Below are positions 36,401 to 49,400 of a stretch of 64,000 nucleotides of DNA, piece by piece. The notes beneath the pieces were generated by a model that saw only the letters and a program-made list of their open reading frames with translations, made no database searches and was not told the origin of the DNA. Location: assembly GCA_014549065.1 (NCBI GenBank), contig JACDOX010000155.1:1163631-1227630 (forward strand). The letters are read 5' to 3'. The position numbers and the translations under genes are program-made. Position 1 is the first letter of the stretch. Each line of letters starts with the position of its first letter. This DNA is from Cardinalis cardinalis. Lineage: Eukaryota; Chordata; Aves; Passeriformes; Cardinalidae.

Positions 36401-38990
36401 CTCCTGTGAAGGCACCACATGGAAGAGGAGATGTGAAAGGTTTTAGAGCTGCCAACTGCAGAGTTCAGAGGCTCCTTTTACCCTGAACAGGGCAGGAAAC
36501 CTGGACAAGTCCACAAAGTCCCAAGCCAGGCTTAACAAGTGCTGATCAGCTTCAGCAGAGAGTTTAGGCTTTGGCAGGACCCATTTTATGTCTAGTCTAA
36601 ATCCAAGNAAATCAGGAGAGGAGGGGGAAATTAAAGGTTAGCTCTGAGTATCAGGCAAAGCATGTGTTTTTTTAATGTAGCCTTAATGAGTTTTGCCATC
36701 CTATATCCACTGACATTTTAATAACTGCTAAACCCCTGAAAGTCTCCAGAGGAGGTGCACTGATACTATGATGAGCACAAAATAAATGCATAGACAGACA
36801 GACAGATATTAATAATTTCTTTTTACTGATGTATGCATGTATATTTGTATAATAATATAAAGCTTTCAGGGTATTTTACCCCTATTCAGCACAACAACAT
36901 TTACTTCTATCAGTCTAATCATAAATACAATTATTCTTGAGTACTCTATTACAAAAACCAATAAACTAGGCCTCAATAGAGATTCTGAAATTACTTAACT
37001 TTTCTTTAGAAAAATATTAAAACAGTATTATCACATCAATGAGAAGAAAAGACAGGAAGATAATAAAGTTATGTTAAACCTCCCTGTATTTACTCATGTG
37101 TGAAACAGTTATGTCTGGTCACATAATTGCAATGGTTCTGAGAAATATTTCATATTTTATAATGAACATTAAAAGAGTTTGTGGATCATTACTTTATATG
37201 AGTTCCAAAGTTATTACATAAAACCCAACAGGAATGGTTATAAATTATTTGATCCTCTAGTCTGGCCTTGGTAAACATAACATGAAGGCTGAACTATCCC
37301 AGCAGACAAGATTCAGGAGAACAGGTAAAGTGCCACTACAGTCAAAAAAAAGAAATAAATACCTGGCTACTTGTAAACAAGACTCTTAACTTTTTTCTGT
37401 GTTGTTCCAAAGAAATCCTTTTCTAGAAGGAGCTTCAGCCATTAAAAAAAAAAAAAAAAAAAGGAAGAAAAGCTTTTTCTAGAACAAAAGAAAACTTGAG
37501 TACAGGCATGGACTATCCTCTACCAATGTGGCATTATCATAACCATGGCCCTAAAGCCACTGGCAGATTCTTGAACTTGCAGCTCAGTATGTGTTTAAGA
37601 CACTAAACTTAGCCATGAAATAATATCACAGGCAATTATTTGATTTTCCAAAGAATTCTGAAGAGCAACTCATTGAAATATGAAAAATAACAATAAAATT
37701 ACATACTTTAAACAATTATGAAGAATTTTTGTCTTCAAACTCCAATGGGCAGCAACATTTTAATTAATGAGTGATCATTTGCACCAGAGATAAATGTAAT
37801 ACTAAATGAATTCTGGTCTACTTCACCCTCTCAGCTCATCTTTGTCTCTAGCTCCTGTTCTTTGTGTCAAAGTACTTTGTGGATGTTTTTGTTTTGTTCT
37901 GGAAACCTCCTTTAAGAATATTAATATGGAGAATTATACAATTATGCATGCACAACATTTAATAAGACTGGAAAACATGTTTAGATATTCTGGTCAATTT
38001 ACAACATATCTTTGATGCAAATCATAGCTGAGGCTCAAATTCTGCAAACTCCTGCTCAGCATTCTCTGTGTTTCCATGTCCAAGAAGACCTTTCCTAGAA
38101 GGAATTGCTGGGGAATGCTTTTTTGCCTCAGGTAGAGAGAAGCCTGGGCTGGGTGAGGAGGGGATGCCCTGGCTCCCTGCCCTGNTGTGGGTTTCCAAGC
38201 CATGGTTGGGGTTGGTGGGAGCACCAACAGACACAGAGCAGCCCCTGCTCAGGACCCAGCCTGCAGGACCTGCTGGAGCAGGACACAGGCAGGCTTCACT
38301 GACCACTTCTAACTTTTTATCCCCTTCCAGAATTCCAGGAGTTGTATTGAAACACTAAACCACGCTGCCAGAGGCACTTAGCTTCTGCAGTCGTTCATCA
38401 CAAAACACTTNGGCATGAAAATGTCCTGCCTTGCCACTCCTCTGGTTGTCTGATGCCAGGAGCACCCTGGCCCTGCTGGAGGAGCTGCCAGGGCGTGCCA
38501 TGGTCNCTCCTGGGAGCATCTGCCCACAGAGAAGTAAGAGTTTATTTTTAGGTTTGATATTACCTCCTGTGTGACAACTACCCCTTTGGGGAAGCACATG
38601 GTGAGCCACCCAAAACCATTCTGTGCTTTAAACATCTCACAGTTCTCATTGACCACTTTTTATTAGTGCTAATTCTCTGTGTTACCTTGTTCAGTTCCTG
38701 CATGGTGGTTATTCACTGCCACANCTTTCTCAGGCTGAAACTCTGCCCTCACCTTTGCCTCATTGTTTCTTTTTCTACACTCGAAGTCACTAGCTGTTTC
38801 CATTAGACAAAGTATGCAATTTGTTAAATAACTTCCTTTTTACTTTCTGGCTTTTCAGGAGATTTCAAGGATGAGTGAGCCTCTGTAACCTCACCTGGAA
38901 ATTCTTACTGTTTTCCCANATTCTCTGAATTTTTCAAGTGATATTCTGACTTCTAACAGCATCTCTTTGCATTAAAAATATGCAACCTGT
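33400..38990. other. Gene-free unique sequence
   Basis: No gene seen. It holds simple A runs at 33,783-33,797, 34,265-34,278 and 37,444-37,462, and a short (ACAG)n tract at 36,791-36,808. GC-moderate patches at about 35,870-36,000 and 38,130-38,290 give only unrecognised frames. The stretch 36,780-37,800 is very AT-rich. Confidence 0.6.
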
Positions 38991-38999
38991 GGTATCAAC

Positions 39000-39480
39000 A
39001 TTGAAGGATTTTACAGAAGACTCGACCCAATCCGTGCCATAAACACAGCTTTGGGTGAGCTGATGGGGACAGGCAGAGCTTGAGAGAACGAGGCAGCAAA
39101 ACTTTCAGGGCCAATCTGGGGAAGGCAGCAGCCTGTTGGAAGGACTTTGCTTTTGGGAGATTATCTGTTCGTTTTTTCTGTGACCGGCATCTCCAAGCCA
39201 TCTGTGTCGCATCCTCTAGGTGGTGCTGATACTGCACAGCTCCCGCTTCCCCACACAATGAAAACATTAATTTGCTATGAGATAATTTTTGACGTAAATG
39301 TAAAATGGTGCCCATTCGAACTCAGTAATGAAGCATGGTGCATTTCTACAGCTCCTAATTTGACTAGTTAAATGACTCCATTACGTGTCTAACAGACAGA
39401 AGCAAATAATTTCTGGTCAGTTGACGCTCACTTATCCGTATCATTTTACCCTGAAAATAAAGTCTCTAATCTACAGTTTC
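39000..39480. promoter_or_regulatory. Candidate conserved non-coding element
   Basis: High-complexity sequence with retained CpGs scattered in AT-rich DNA (for example 39,170-39,240 and 39,285-39,445) and homeodomain-type ATTAATTTG and TAATTTG sites near 39,270 and 39,355. A segment at 39,213-39,227 (CCTCTAGGTGGTGCT) loosely resembles a CTCF core. No reading frame is convincing and no repeat is seen. The call rests on appearance only. Confidence 0.35.
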
Positions 39481-39889
39481 TTTGTCTTAGTTTTTTTAAA
39501 TATTATTAAAGCAAACATACTTAAATAAGAGAGATTAAACCAACACAAACTAACAATTAAGGCTACAATACAGAAATCAAGTTTATATAATGTGGGAGGA
39601 TGGATTNAAAAAAATTTAAAATTAAATAATAAATTAAATGACTGCTTATCTCTGTAAATTCCAGTATGAGATTTGACAACATTGCTATTTAGGAAAAGGA
39701 AAATATCTATCTTTCTCAAGTTTTGAAANCCACTTTAAATGCAGACTGCAAGTCTGCCTATAAAACTTCCCTGCACAACTTTGAGAATGTTTGGAAAGAC
39801 TCTTTACAGTACAGAGCAATAAAATAAAAATGTTGCCTTAATAAATATCAGGTGATGAATAATTTTGCCCCGAGGAAAAAAATGGTTAA

Positions 39890-40260
39890 TGCTGAATCTT
39901 AATGTTCCTCATCTAAACGCTTTTTTCTTCCTGCTAAAAACAAGTTTAGAATTAAAGCATATCACTTTACACATATTGCATGCATATTAGCGAGACACAG
40001 CTGCTTATGCCCTACTCTTAAGAGCCATATGATTAAGTTATGGGATATCAGATAATCCAAAGTCCCTTTCTATTGGCCACCTTTTGCAGACAAAGGCTTT
40101 TTAGTTTTAAGTCCATTTAATGACAGAATGTCCAATTCTATAAATGTGTGAGTAATTCCAGTGGAACACCTGTGGCTCTCTCTGCTAGAATATAGAAGGA
40201 GAGACATAAAATGTCATTACAGTAACATTCAGTGTCTGACTTTAGCAAAAAAATATTCGC
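39890..40260. promoter_or_regulatory. Candidate conserved non-coding element with POU-like motif
   Basis: A compact unique stretch containing ATTGCATGCATATTAG at about 39,977-39,992, which includes POU/octamer-like half-sites (ATGCATATTA), and GATAA-type and TTTAATGAC-type motifs farther on. No coding frame or transposon is visible. The look is that of vertebrate developmental enhancers, but conservation has not been tested. Confidence 0.3.
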
Positions 40261-40269
40261 AATCAAGGC

Positions 40270-41500
40270 TGCCACTCCATCCCTGATGTATTCCATCATG
40301 CTCGGGTTTCCATGGTCTCAGAGAAGTGAGTGTGAGCTTACATACCATATGTGGTACCAGCCTTCCTCACAGTGGGGTGAGCTAAGGNCAGAGCAGCAGT
40401 TTTCTGGTTGAAATCACGGGTCCTGTGGGCTCATTTCCACCATGGTTTGTGGGGACAGAGGCATGTGACTCTCAGCATTAATGCCAAGGGAAAAGCAAAA
40501 GTGTTCATACTACTGTTAAAAACCAACCCCTCCTACCCCCAAATCCTGTACTTAACCTTGTTTTCACAGATTCTTTTTTCTNTTCCCAAAGATTTGAACA
40601 CTATCTGAGCAAGTTTTGAATGACTACAAGTTTCCTGGTGACAGGGAAGAAGGACAAGCAGATTTTGGTGCATCTGGTGAAACATCCAGAAAACCTGAGT
40701 TTTCTATTGATGTTGTTTTTGCAGTCATGACTGTGGAAATGTTATGACCCAAATCTAACCATGGAGAGTTACATTAAAATTAATGGACTTCTTCATAGTA
40801 GCCATTCTTCAAACAGAAGCAGCATTCAAGGAGTTGGAGTTGGATTTACAACTAAAATATAAAGCTCAATATCGATGTTCAATTTCAGCAGGGTTAATTT
40901 TGAGAGCATGCTGGAAGTGTCAGTGAATCGCAGGCTCACTGCTGCTCTCGAGGAAGGCAATGGCAAAACTCCCAGCTGACTTCAATGAGAGGAGGAGCAG
41001 ACCCTGAATGGAATAAAGGAGCGGAGGAAACAACTCCATACGGAAATGGCAAGTATTCAAAGATGAGTTCATATCAGCAGAAAATACACATGGGGCCTGA
41101 CAAAAATACATGAAGGGTCAGAGAAGCNATGTCTGTCTTGGGAAATCCAAAATAGCAAAGCAGAAGATCTGAGACTGAAGAGGAAGGATGGTCTGGGCAC
41201 AGCACAACGGCCTCAGCACTTGAAGCAGGATTGCTGGGTTTATCAGGGGCTGGGATGCACATGGGGAGGGTGGCACGAGGCCACCCTGCTCTGCACATGC
41301 ACCAACCAACCAAGGCGGGCACCCAGCAGGACGCCCGCCACCGAGGCGGCTGCAAACACCAACACGTGCAGCAGCTACCAAGGACGAGAAAGATTAATAA
41401 ATCCAAAAGTTGAAGCTGTAAAAATGCACTTCTTCAAGCAGCTAAAGAAATACTGCAGATGGGATGACAGCCAGAATCTGGAAGGAAGACGCAGAAGCAA
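40270..41500. other. Gene-free unique sequence
   Basis: No gene recognised. A small CpG-bearing patch at about 41,310-41,365 contains a GC hairpin (GGCGGGC at 41,314-41,320 with GCCCGCC at 41,333-41,339). Frames on both strands around 41,074-41,513 are unrecognised. Confidence 0.55.
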
Positions 41501-41504
41501 GGGG

Positions 41505-42300
41505 ATACTTTAGCAAATATCTGTGGAACATCTTCAGGAGCAGGGGAGGTAGCTGTGGATGGGAGGACTAATGTGACACCTATATATAACAGCAGCTCTA
41601 GGGAAGATCAAGGAAATTAAACACCAGTCAGCCTGATTTCAGCAGTGGGAAAGATATTGGAAACACTAATCAGGGACAAAATAGGGAAAGTTATGATTTA
41701 ATTAAAGATATTCAGCATGGATTCACAAAAGGGAGATCATACGTAACAAAACTAATAGAATATTTTGAAAAAAATAACATCCCATGGGGAAAAAAAAGGC
41801 AACAAAAAACCAAACTCAAAAAGAATCAAAGAAATCCATGACCATGATTTACGTGGGCTCTCTGAAAGGTAGTGCCACATGATCCCCTAACAGGCTACAA
41901 CGCCGTAAGTTCTGACGAGAGGCTGAGCTAAATAATGCATCACGACCCGGACAGCATGTGAGGGCACAGTGCTCTGCATGCTAACAGCAAGAGCAGAGTG
42001 TGCAAGGGGAGAGCTGGCCTGCCCCAAAGATCACTGCAGAACCTCGGTTCATTCAGCTTCTGTTTCAACAGCATGCAGAAATGGGATGAAATTTATTCAG
42101 ACTAGGAAATGGAGGAGAAGCTTCAGACAATTTGAATGAAGGGACAATATATAAATAAAAAAATCCAGACTGCCTTTTAGTGAGCAGGGAAAGTGATGGG
42201 ATATGATTCAATAGAGAAAAAATGTCAAGTGACATAGTGGTAAGAACAAAAGGCAGCCAACACTCGCCGCTCTTCTTAGCGGAGGCAGAAGGGGTAGAAG
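41505..42300 (+). mobile_element. Ancient CR1 LINE, reverse-transcriptase region
   Basis: Translation from 41,510 gives a CR1 ORF2 segment: NVTPIYNSSSRED, then GN, a stop replacing the usual Tyr (TAA at 41,618-41,620), then TPVSLISAVGKILE, corresponding to the RT motif around 'NYRPVSL'. After a frameshift near 41,700, QHGFTKGRSYVTKLIEYFE follows from 41,713, another hallmark of CR1 RT. A further piece around 41,870-41,900 resembles 'VPHDPL'. Weaker similarity continues to about 42,300. The copy is dead (stops, frameshifts, small deletions) and old: it resembles turtle/crocodilian-type CR1 more than the young avian tails elsewhere in this window. The 5' limit is uncertain. Confidence 0.88.
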
Positions 42301-42599
42301 CAGAGTGAAAAANGAGAAAATAAAATCTTAAGCCTAGAACCTAATGTCAGCATAAAAAGAAGCAGAGATATTTCTGGCATCTCCAAACTGACTAACTGTG
42401 CAAAATCATTCCTGTACTGTTTAACAGGAAAACAAGCAAATATTTTCTGTACCATACCTTAACTTTGGGTACCTTTATCACTGGGCCTATACAGAGCATC
42501 CAAAAAGCCAAGTGGCAAAATTGTCTCAGTTAGTTAGAATCCAAACCAAGTCNGTATTCCTTAGAAGCCCAGGTAGGGATAACACCCCTGCTGAAGTAG

Positions 42600-42730
42600 C
42601 CTCACATTACAGCCCCATCTAATAACAAGTAGGCATGAGCTGAAGCTAAGGAAAAGCAGGCACTAATGGAATTTAAGTGGAATTTCTTTACACAGAGATG
42701 ATAGTCAATGTCACGCACAACCCAGGGCAG
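42600..42730 (+). mobile_element. Possible 3' continuation of the ancient CR1
   Basis: The order 'gaatttaagtggaatttc', 'tttacacagagatgatag', 'cccagggcagcattagc' resembles the end of CR1 ORF2 (the region encoding a Phe-Thr-X-Arg and Trp-Asn-X-Leu-Pro type motif). The spacing from the RT segment, about 1.1 kb, suits one degraded element. The match is patchy and may be coincidental. Confidence 0.35.
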
Positions 42731-42734
42731 CATT

Positions 42735-45700
42735 AGCAACCTGTGGAAAAATATTACACCATGACTCACTCAGAACAAAAGCCAAACAGCGCAATTACAT
42801 TCCTGACTTTTCATCCTTCAGTACTTTAAAACTATGAGAGCTGCTATTCAAATGAAATATTATAAAATAAAGACTGTTAATTTGTATCATGGGCCAGGAA
42901 AAAAAATGTAAGCTGTCTCAAATCTGCACATTTTCATGCACATAACACGTGAAAGCAGGTAACTGAGAGGTGCCAGAGGATGCACAAAGAACCACCCCCC
43001 AGGTGAGCTGCTGAGAAGCCTCACNGCCCAGCAGCCTCTGCAGTCTGCCCTCATGCCCAGCTCACTTCAGCTACTTTGGTGGGGAGGTTTATGATTTCCC
43101 ACGCAAAAANATATATCCCAAAAAAGGGCCATAAGGGAATGCTCTTGGTGATGTTTCTGCCTTGAAAACCCAGCATGAAGTTACTAGAAATGGGAGGCCA
43201 GAAATTCTGCTGCTCCAACTACCACGGAAACAAATGGGATTTACACGCAACACTACAGCCACAGTGCAAGTGACAGACCGGTGTCTACAGTTGTCTGTAA
43301 CTCATAGGACAGCCCTTATGCCTATCTCACCATGCATGTTAATTCTTGAGTGTTTTCAGGGCTACACCTTCAGGGTATAGCCTTAAAAACAGTGATTTGT
43401 AGTGGAAGTCCCAAGAGATGTGACACTGTCACCCTCTGCAAGCACAGTGTGATAAATACTGGAAATACACAGATCACAAGACTAAGAGGGGATCAATAGC
43501 AAGGAAAGGGAGGGTGAAGGAGGAGACAGAAGTCAGTTCACCACACTCCAGCAGCAGGACAAGGGCTCTGTGTTACAGGTGCCATGTCCTGGCTGCCCCA
43601 TATCTGCCCTTCCCTCCCTTGCTTCTTGGAAAGTCACATCTGCTCCTAACAGGACAGGCACATTATTTCTGTCCCATTCTGCCCCTAAACATCACCAACA
43701 TCCTACTTCATGCTGGGACATGAGGTGGATTCAGAGTCTCTTGCAGGGTGGAGAGGAAAGGTGGGGATCCCACTGCCTGCCAGCACACTCCTCTACAGGA
43801 TACCCAAAACACAGGAGGGGNTGGTTTGGGCAACACATGGCATGAGGATATTTTGCTCAGAGCAAAGCAAAAATCTCTGTCCACTCTCCCACCACCCATC
43901 CAGAAAAAGGTCAGCATGAAGTTACAGCTATGGAAACTCATACAAACAGCACNGAGCTCTAATTCACAACTGAGCCAAGCACAGAGCCCCTTAATTACAA
44001 CCAGACCCATGAATGTGAGGTGTCTAGAATGAAAACAAAGGGTTAAAATACCTGTCTGGATTTTTTCTTGAAAATCAGTCATTGAGAATCATCTGTCAGT
44101 AAGACAAAATTAATTACTACATGTAAAATTGAAAAAAAAGGCAACATAAATTTAAATATTACATAATATTACAAAAATGTTCATAAAACCCTACTGTTAA
44201 TGATGCATGTTCACCTTTCTAATACTCAAACTAACCAAGATTATTATACCCAATTTGCAATAATCAAAAAAGAGAGGAAAAGAAAGGACTTATTTTTTTA
44301 AAAAATTTCTTTGTCTGACTTTAGAAGCTTTGGAAAAAGCCTCAAATTACAGTAACTTGCAAAATTCAGTCATATTTTTGAATACTGTTTGGGGGCTGGT
44401 GCTGAAGAAATTGCTGAAGTCTAAATGTTAGACATTTATGCTTAACAAAGCTAGTAAATAGAAGCCTTAACTACTTCATTCACTCGAAGGCAATTATTGC
44501 ACTTCTCTTGCAAGTATTTTACTAATTTATGCATAGTTAGTCTTACTTNGGCATTAAATCAATTACTGGTAATATATTAAATATGTTCTTAAGTTTAACA
44601 TGCAAATACAGTTCTGCACTGGAGTTTTAAGGCCTTTTTTGGAGACATTTGTACGTGTTTACATTAAAAGGGCTTTAAAAATTTGGCAGCAAATAGATGC
44701 ACAAGTTTCTTACAGCAGAGGCACAAACCTCCCACACACCCGAGGCCAGCCCCCAGATACGGCAGGATTGAAAGTCCAGAATCAGGAGAAACACCTTCCA
44801 CCTCCAAAAAAAGGTTAAAAAATATATATCCAGGCCAGCNTATTATATGGAGTGCTGCCTCCAGCTGGGATAATTATTAAACTAATAATTAAAAAAAAGG
44901 CACTCAACAGTCCTTGAGACATTAAGCCTGAACACCAAAAGCNAACAAGATGGTAAGGAGTAAGCTCAGCAGAAGCTGGCTACATTCACCCCATAAGACA
45001 CTGCTGGGTGCCTCGANTGAGGGGCTGAACAGCCTTTCTATTGTGGCTCCAAAGAAGGGGCTCTGGCACTGTNCAGTGCAAGTCCAGAAGGTATATGTAC
45101 CTCAGGAATAACAGAGCTTCTCTTGGTAGAGAAACAGATATAAAAATAATAATAATTTTTTTTTTAAAAATTAAGAATTCCAGAATTCAGTAAAAAGCTT
45201 TTTAGAAAAAAATAATTGAAATGTACAGAACCATTAATACTCCCCTGCACCCAGAGAACAGCTCCCAGCTGACTGGCAGACTGCTGCTGGTAACTGCCCC
45301 TGGACAAAACCAGGTACCACCAAAGCATGGAGCCTCAGAGCTCAAAGAGCAAGGTGTGGGCACAGCATCTGCTGTGACAAACAGCATAAAGATCTGCCCT
45401 GAGGGTGCAATACCTCTGTGCTTCCTTCTGTAAAACTTCCATGAAAAAAAAAAAAAAAAAAAAAAAAGAAAATCTTGAATAAGAGCTGCTAAGGCTGCAG
45501 AGTCACAGACGTCCTGTGTTAACAGTGCAGAAAGTCAGGGGTGCTCACACAGCAGGGCACTTTTGAGGAAGCTGCTCGTCCCCACCTGGACCAAGGACTA
45601 CCAAGAAAATCACTAGCTCCTTCTTGGACCCTGTTTCCTCAATCAAGAAAGCTGAGACTACAAATTGCTATTAAAAATTGGAAGGAAAAAGTGTCTTTTT

Positions 45701-45875
45701 GTTGAAGACGTGAAGGGGAANGGAGGAGGGGGGGAATAGTAAAGAAGCAGAAAATGGGGATTGGTTGCCAAACTGGAAAAATCAATTATTCTACTGAACA
45801 ACAGTAGTTACAAATATAGCTGCCTCTACTCCCTCCTCCTCCATTGAACAAATTGTTAAAAGAACCAACAATCTG
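42735..45875. other. Gene-free sequence with simple repeats
   Basis: No supported gene. It includes a 24-base A run at 45,444-45,467 and low-complexity A/T runs near 45,150. The stretch 44,300-44,620 is unique, AT-rich and repeat-free, with a short palindrome (TAAATGT, TAG, ACATTTA) near 44,425, and could be conserved, but nothing proves it. Confidence 0.55.
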
Positions 45876-45879
45876 TTGA

Positions 45880-46440
45880 ACGACAACCCCCGGTATGGTA
45901 TCATCGTTTAAAAAGTGAGCACAGAAAAGGTCTTGTTAAAAACGAGCCACAAAGCTCCAGACACAATTTTGGATTCGCCCTGGGTGAATCCCTGTGCTCG
46001 TTTTGTTGAGTTTAAAGCAGCCATTCTGAACGGGGTGTTTGATCATATCAATGCAAATAAATGCTTGAAAAGCACCCAAAACAGCCCAGATCATGGCGAT
46101 AGTGTTTGGACTCGTCCCATCTAAAAGCAAATTCCCACAGTCACTTAGCCCCCCATGTAAGATCATCTTCACTTGGTTGTTTGGGTTTTTTTAAAAAGCA
46201 TATAACTGTATTGTCTTTGGTCCAATTATTGCACTTTTAAATGCAAAATGAGGCTTCAAAACCAGCTGATAAATGCTTCTCTTCATGCAGGATGAATAAA
46301 AACCTGGTGGTGACACACCAGGTTGGCAGCATTGTAGAGCAAGGTCCTGCGGGTTTCTTTGAAAAAACTGCTCCAGCATTAGAGGCGGACAAAGGAAAAT
46401 AGTGGGAATTTGTCTTCCGTGCCACATTGTTGATTAGGGC
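45880..46440. promoter_or_regulatory. Best enhancer-like candidate, with octamer site and two palindromes
   Basis: This is a unique stretch with many retained CpGs against an AT-rich background. It holds a near-perfect palindrome at 45,971-45,991 (arms GGATTCGCCC and GGGTGAATCC, one mismatch, one-base centre), an ATGCAAAT octamer (POU factor consensus) at about 46,051-46,058, ATTGTTGATTAG at about 46,426-46,437, and a perfect hairpin AACCTGGTG / CACCAGGTT (46,301-46,309 and 46,316-46,324, 6-base loop). No coding frame is convincing. The combination is typical of deeply conserved developmental enhancers, but this is inference and needs a cross-species alignment. Confidence 0.4.
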
Positions 46441-46444
46441 AGTG

Positions 46445-49400
46445 CTGAATGAAATGGGAGTGTCAGTAAGGCGAGGCTGCAGTGTGGGGGCTGAGGTTTG
46501 NCTCAGGATGGGCGCTGAGAGCAGGGACCCAATGGACAGCAGCAGGGCTGGGCACCCACAGGCACCTGCAGCATCCTCATTTCTTTAAAGAGGTTTCGCC
46601 TCTTTACTGTTAAAATAGTGATAAGGGATGCAGTACTGAGATANCGAATATTTCCAAGAAAAACCAGACAAGTGATGTGCCATGCCACGAGACCATGGCC
46701 AGCACACCATTACAATGGCTCCTGGTTTGGCCATCTCATGCCAAATTATGATTTTTTAACATTTCCAGCCCATGGCAGGTGGGTTTGCATGTCTGTTAAT
46801 AAAACAGGATCTCGTGGCAAGCTTCAAAGCCATCTTTACACTTGTACTCTCAGGCACTTACTACAAGGAATGCACTTGTGCCAATATACTTCATTTGCCA
46901 GGCTGATAAAATAAATAATGCTGGACACCGTTTTTGCTTTCTTTTCTTTGTCAGATGACTACATTAAAAAAAACATGCTAAAAATCTAAGAATCTTAATA
47001 GCTGTTGTGCATTCGGCAGATGGTACCATCTAGACCCAGCTAATTTGAGGCCAAGCAGTCTAAATCCCAGCTTCAGACAAGGAATAAAATTTAATTGTGA
47101 AATAGTGGGGTGAAAACAGTGATGAGAGAATTGAGGGGATCATCCATTGCCTTTGCTTGGAAAATAAAAGGTAGTTACTATTCTTGATGGCAGAAGGTTT
47201 GACCAATGTGCCAACAAAAAACCCTGCCCTCATCTATTCTGCAAAAGTGCCAATTCAGGAGTCANGTGTGATTTTCAAAGGGGCAAAGGGATACAAGCCA
47301 TGCTCAATTCTACCTTTGCTCTACAAAAATATCTTTAAAACAGCAAACCATGGAAATTAAAGCAGTTTCCAAAATATTTACCCTAACAAAATATGCCACA
47401 GCTGAACTGTGCATAGAAACTGCTATTTTCTGTTCTTACTTTTAAAGCTTTTTTTTTTAATTCTTTCTAATGAGGAGAGCTACTTTTCAGGGAGAAAAGC
47501 ACAGCAAAACTGAAAAGAGAGAGAATGATTCCCAAGTACAAAGTGCAATGAAAGGCTGTATATGCTTTTCATGTAAGCATACATTATGCCTTCCATATTG
47601 TTAAAACTTGCTCATCACTGAACTACTCTACATGTAACTAAATTACAAATGGCTCAATGATAACAAAACATAGCAAATTAAGACAGAATCAGGTCAGACT
47701 TCTGTTTGAATTATCTAACTGAGTCTCTAACCTGGCACAGTGTTTGGCCACAGTCAAAAATACATTAAATACATACAAGCATATTTTTATATATTGACAT
47801 ATATATGCCTATGAGTGTGAAAAAAATGCATTAGAAAAAAAAAGACAAAATGCACCAGAACCAAAATCCATGTGCCAAGGGGATGAGGGGGGGAAACAAG
47901 ACACATTTAGACCAAGACTCCTTAATTTTGGGTACAATCAGAATCTGCCCCCCCACAAAAAACCCCATCCAAAAGCAAGAAAACAGAACTGAAACACATT
48001 GAGATGCAGGACAAAGCATTTGCATCTTTGGATACCTGATTTGATCCTGTCATCAGAGAGGTAGACACCACCTCAGATACTCAGAGACTGTGTGAAATTA
48101 TAGACAGAAATCACAGTAAAAAATGCTAAAGGCAGTGATCAGACTAAAAGGTTCATTGCAAGGAGAAGGTAGTAATACTGCACATTAATGAAAGCCTGGA
48201 CCTATCACCTGCTGTAATAATTATCATGCTAATATGGGGGGTTGCCTCGGTTTGTGGTTTTTGGCATCCCATTACTACCAGAAACTGCAAATTCAAACAC
48301 TCTATGTGTAACATAAATGAAAATATTCTCACCTTAATGCCATGCAGAAGAAATAAATTATGTTTGGTTTTCTTTTTTTTTTTTTTTCATTTTCACTTTT
48401 AAATTTCCTTTGACTGGGTGAACCTCAGGCTATGGAAATACACACAGGCATTGTAGCTGCACAGATACCAGCATACAAATCTCTTCTGTACAGGAAACAC
48501 ATCAACACTAATCCATTTTCTGTACAAAATGTAAAACTTCACATGTTCTGTTCAAGCTCATTACTGACTAGTATCTTAAGCTTGTCAAGTGTTCTAAAGG
48601 AGCTTTCCAAGAGAAGTTTGTAGTTAAGCATATGGTAAGCTCGTCCAGTCCATATGACTGGTTGAGCATCGACCACTACTGTTGATACAGTTTCCCTCAA
48701 TATTATGACAGTATTTGTCAATGAAAATTAAATTGCTGTCAAACTTTTCCCACTAAACTTACAGCACAGCACTCAGAGAGAGCCAGCTTCATGACTCAAG
48801 CCAATAAGGCCTCTTCTAAACACTCCTTTTTTTTTACCCATTTGTGGAATATTCCCTCTGGATTTATTTCTGACTTTTGCAATAACCTATAAAGGCTTTC
48901 CAGCTCTTTCTGTGGAAAAATTCTGTGAAGCCATATTTAATGCATTTACTGTCTTTTCTTATAGTCTGGGAAAATCACAGAGACCAATATCTGGTGATCT
49001 GTAAGGGCAGGTGCTCACAGACCNTAGAACGCGTGACAACGCTGTGCCAAACTTGAGGGATCACACATGGGTGCAATGTGTCCTGCTCATATGCTAAAAT
49101 ATCTGCCTGGAGTTCATATTTTGAGGGTCAGGGAATAATCACATAATGAGAAAAGCCTGAAAAAACCTAGACCAAGCAGGTTCAAAAAATAACAATTACA
49201 GTTCTATTATCTTTGAAATAATTCTAAGGAGTTGGTGAAATATTGCATGTTTTAAACAAACATGCTGCAGATTTGTTCTTCACCTTTTAACATTGTTTTC
49301 AAATGCTGAAAAAAAATCTCCACAAATAAAATACTTATAACTTCCTAAACAATTATGTCAATGTAGGTTGCTTCTTAATCAATTTTAAAATTAAAAAAAA

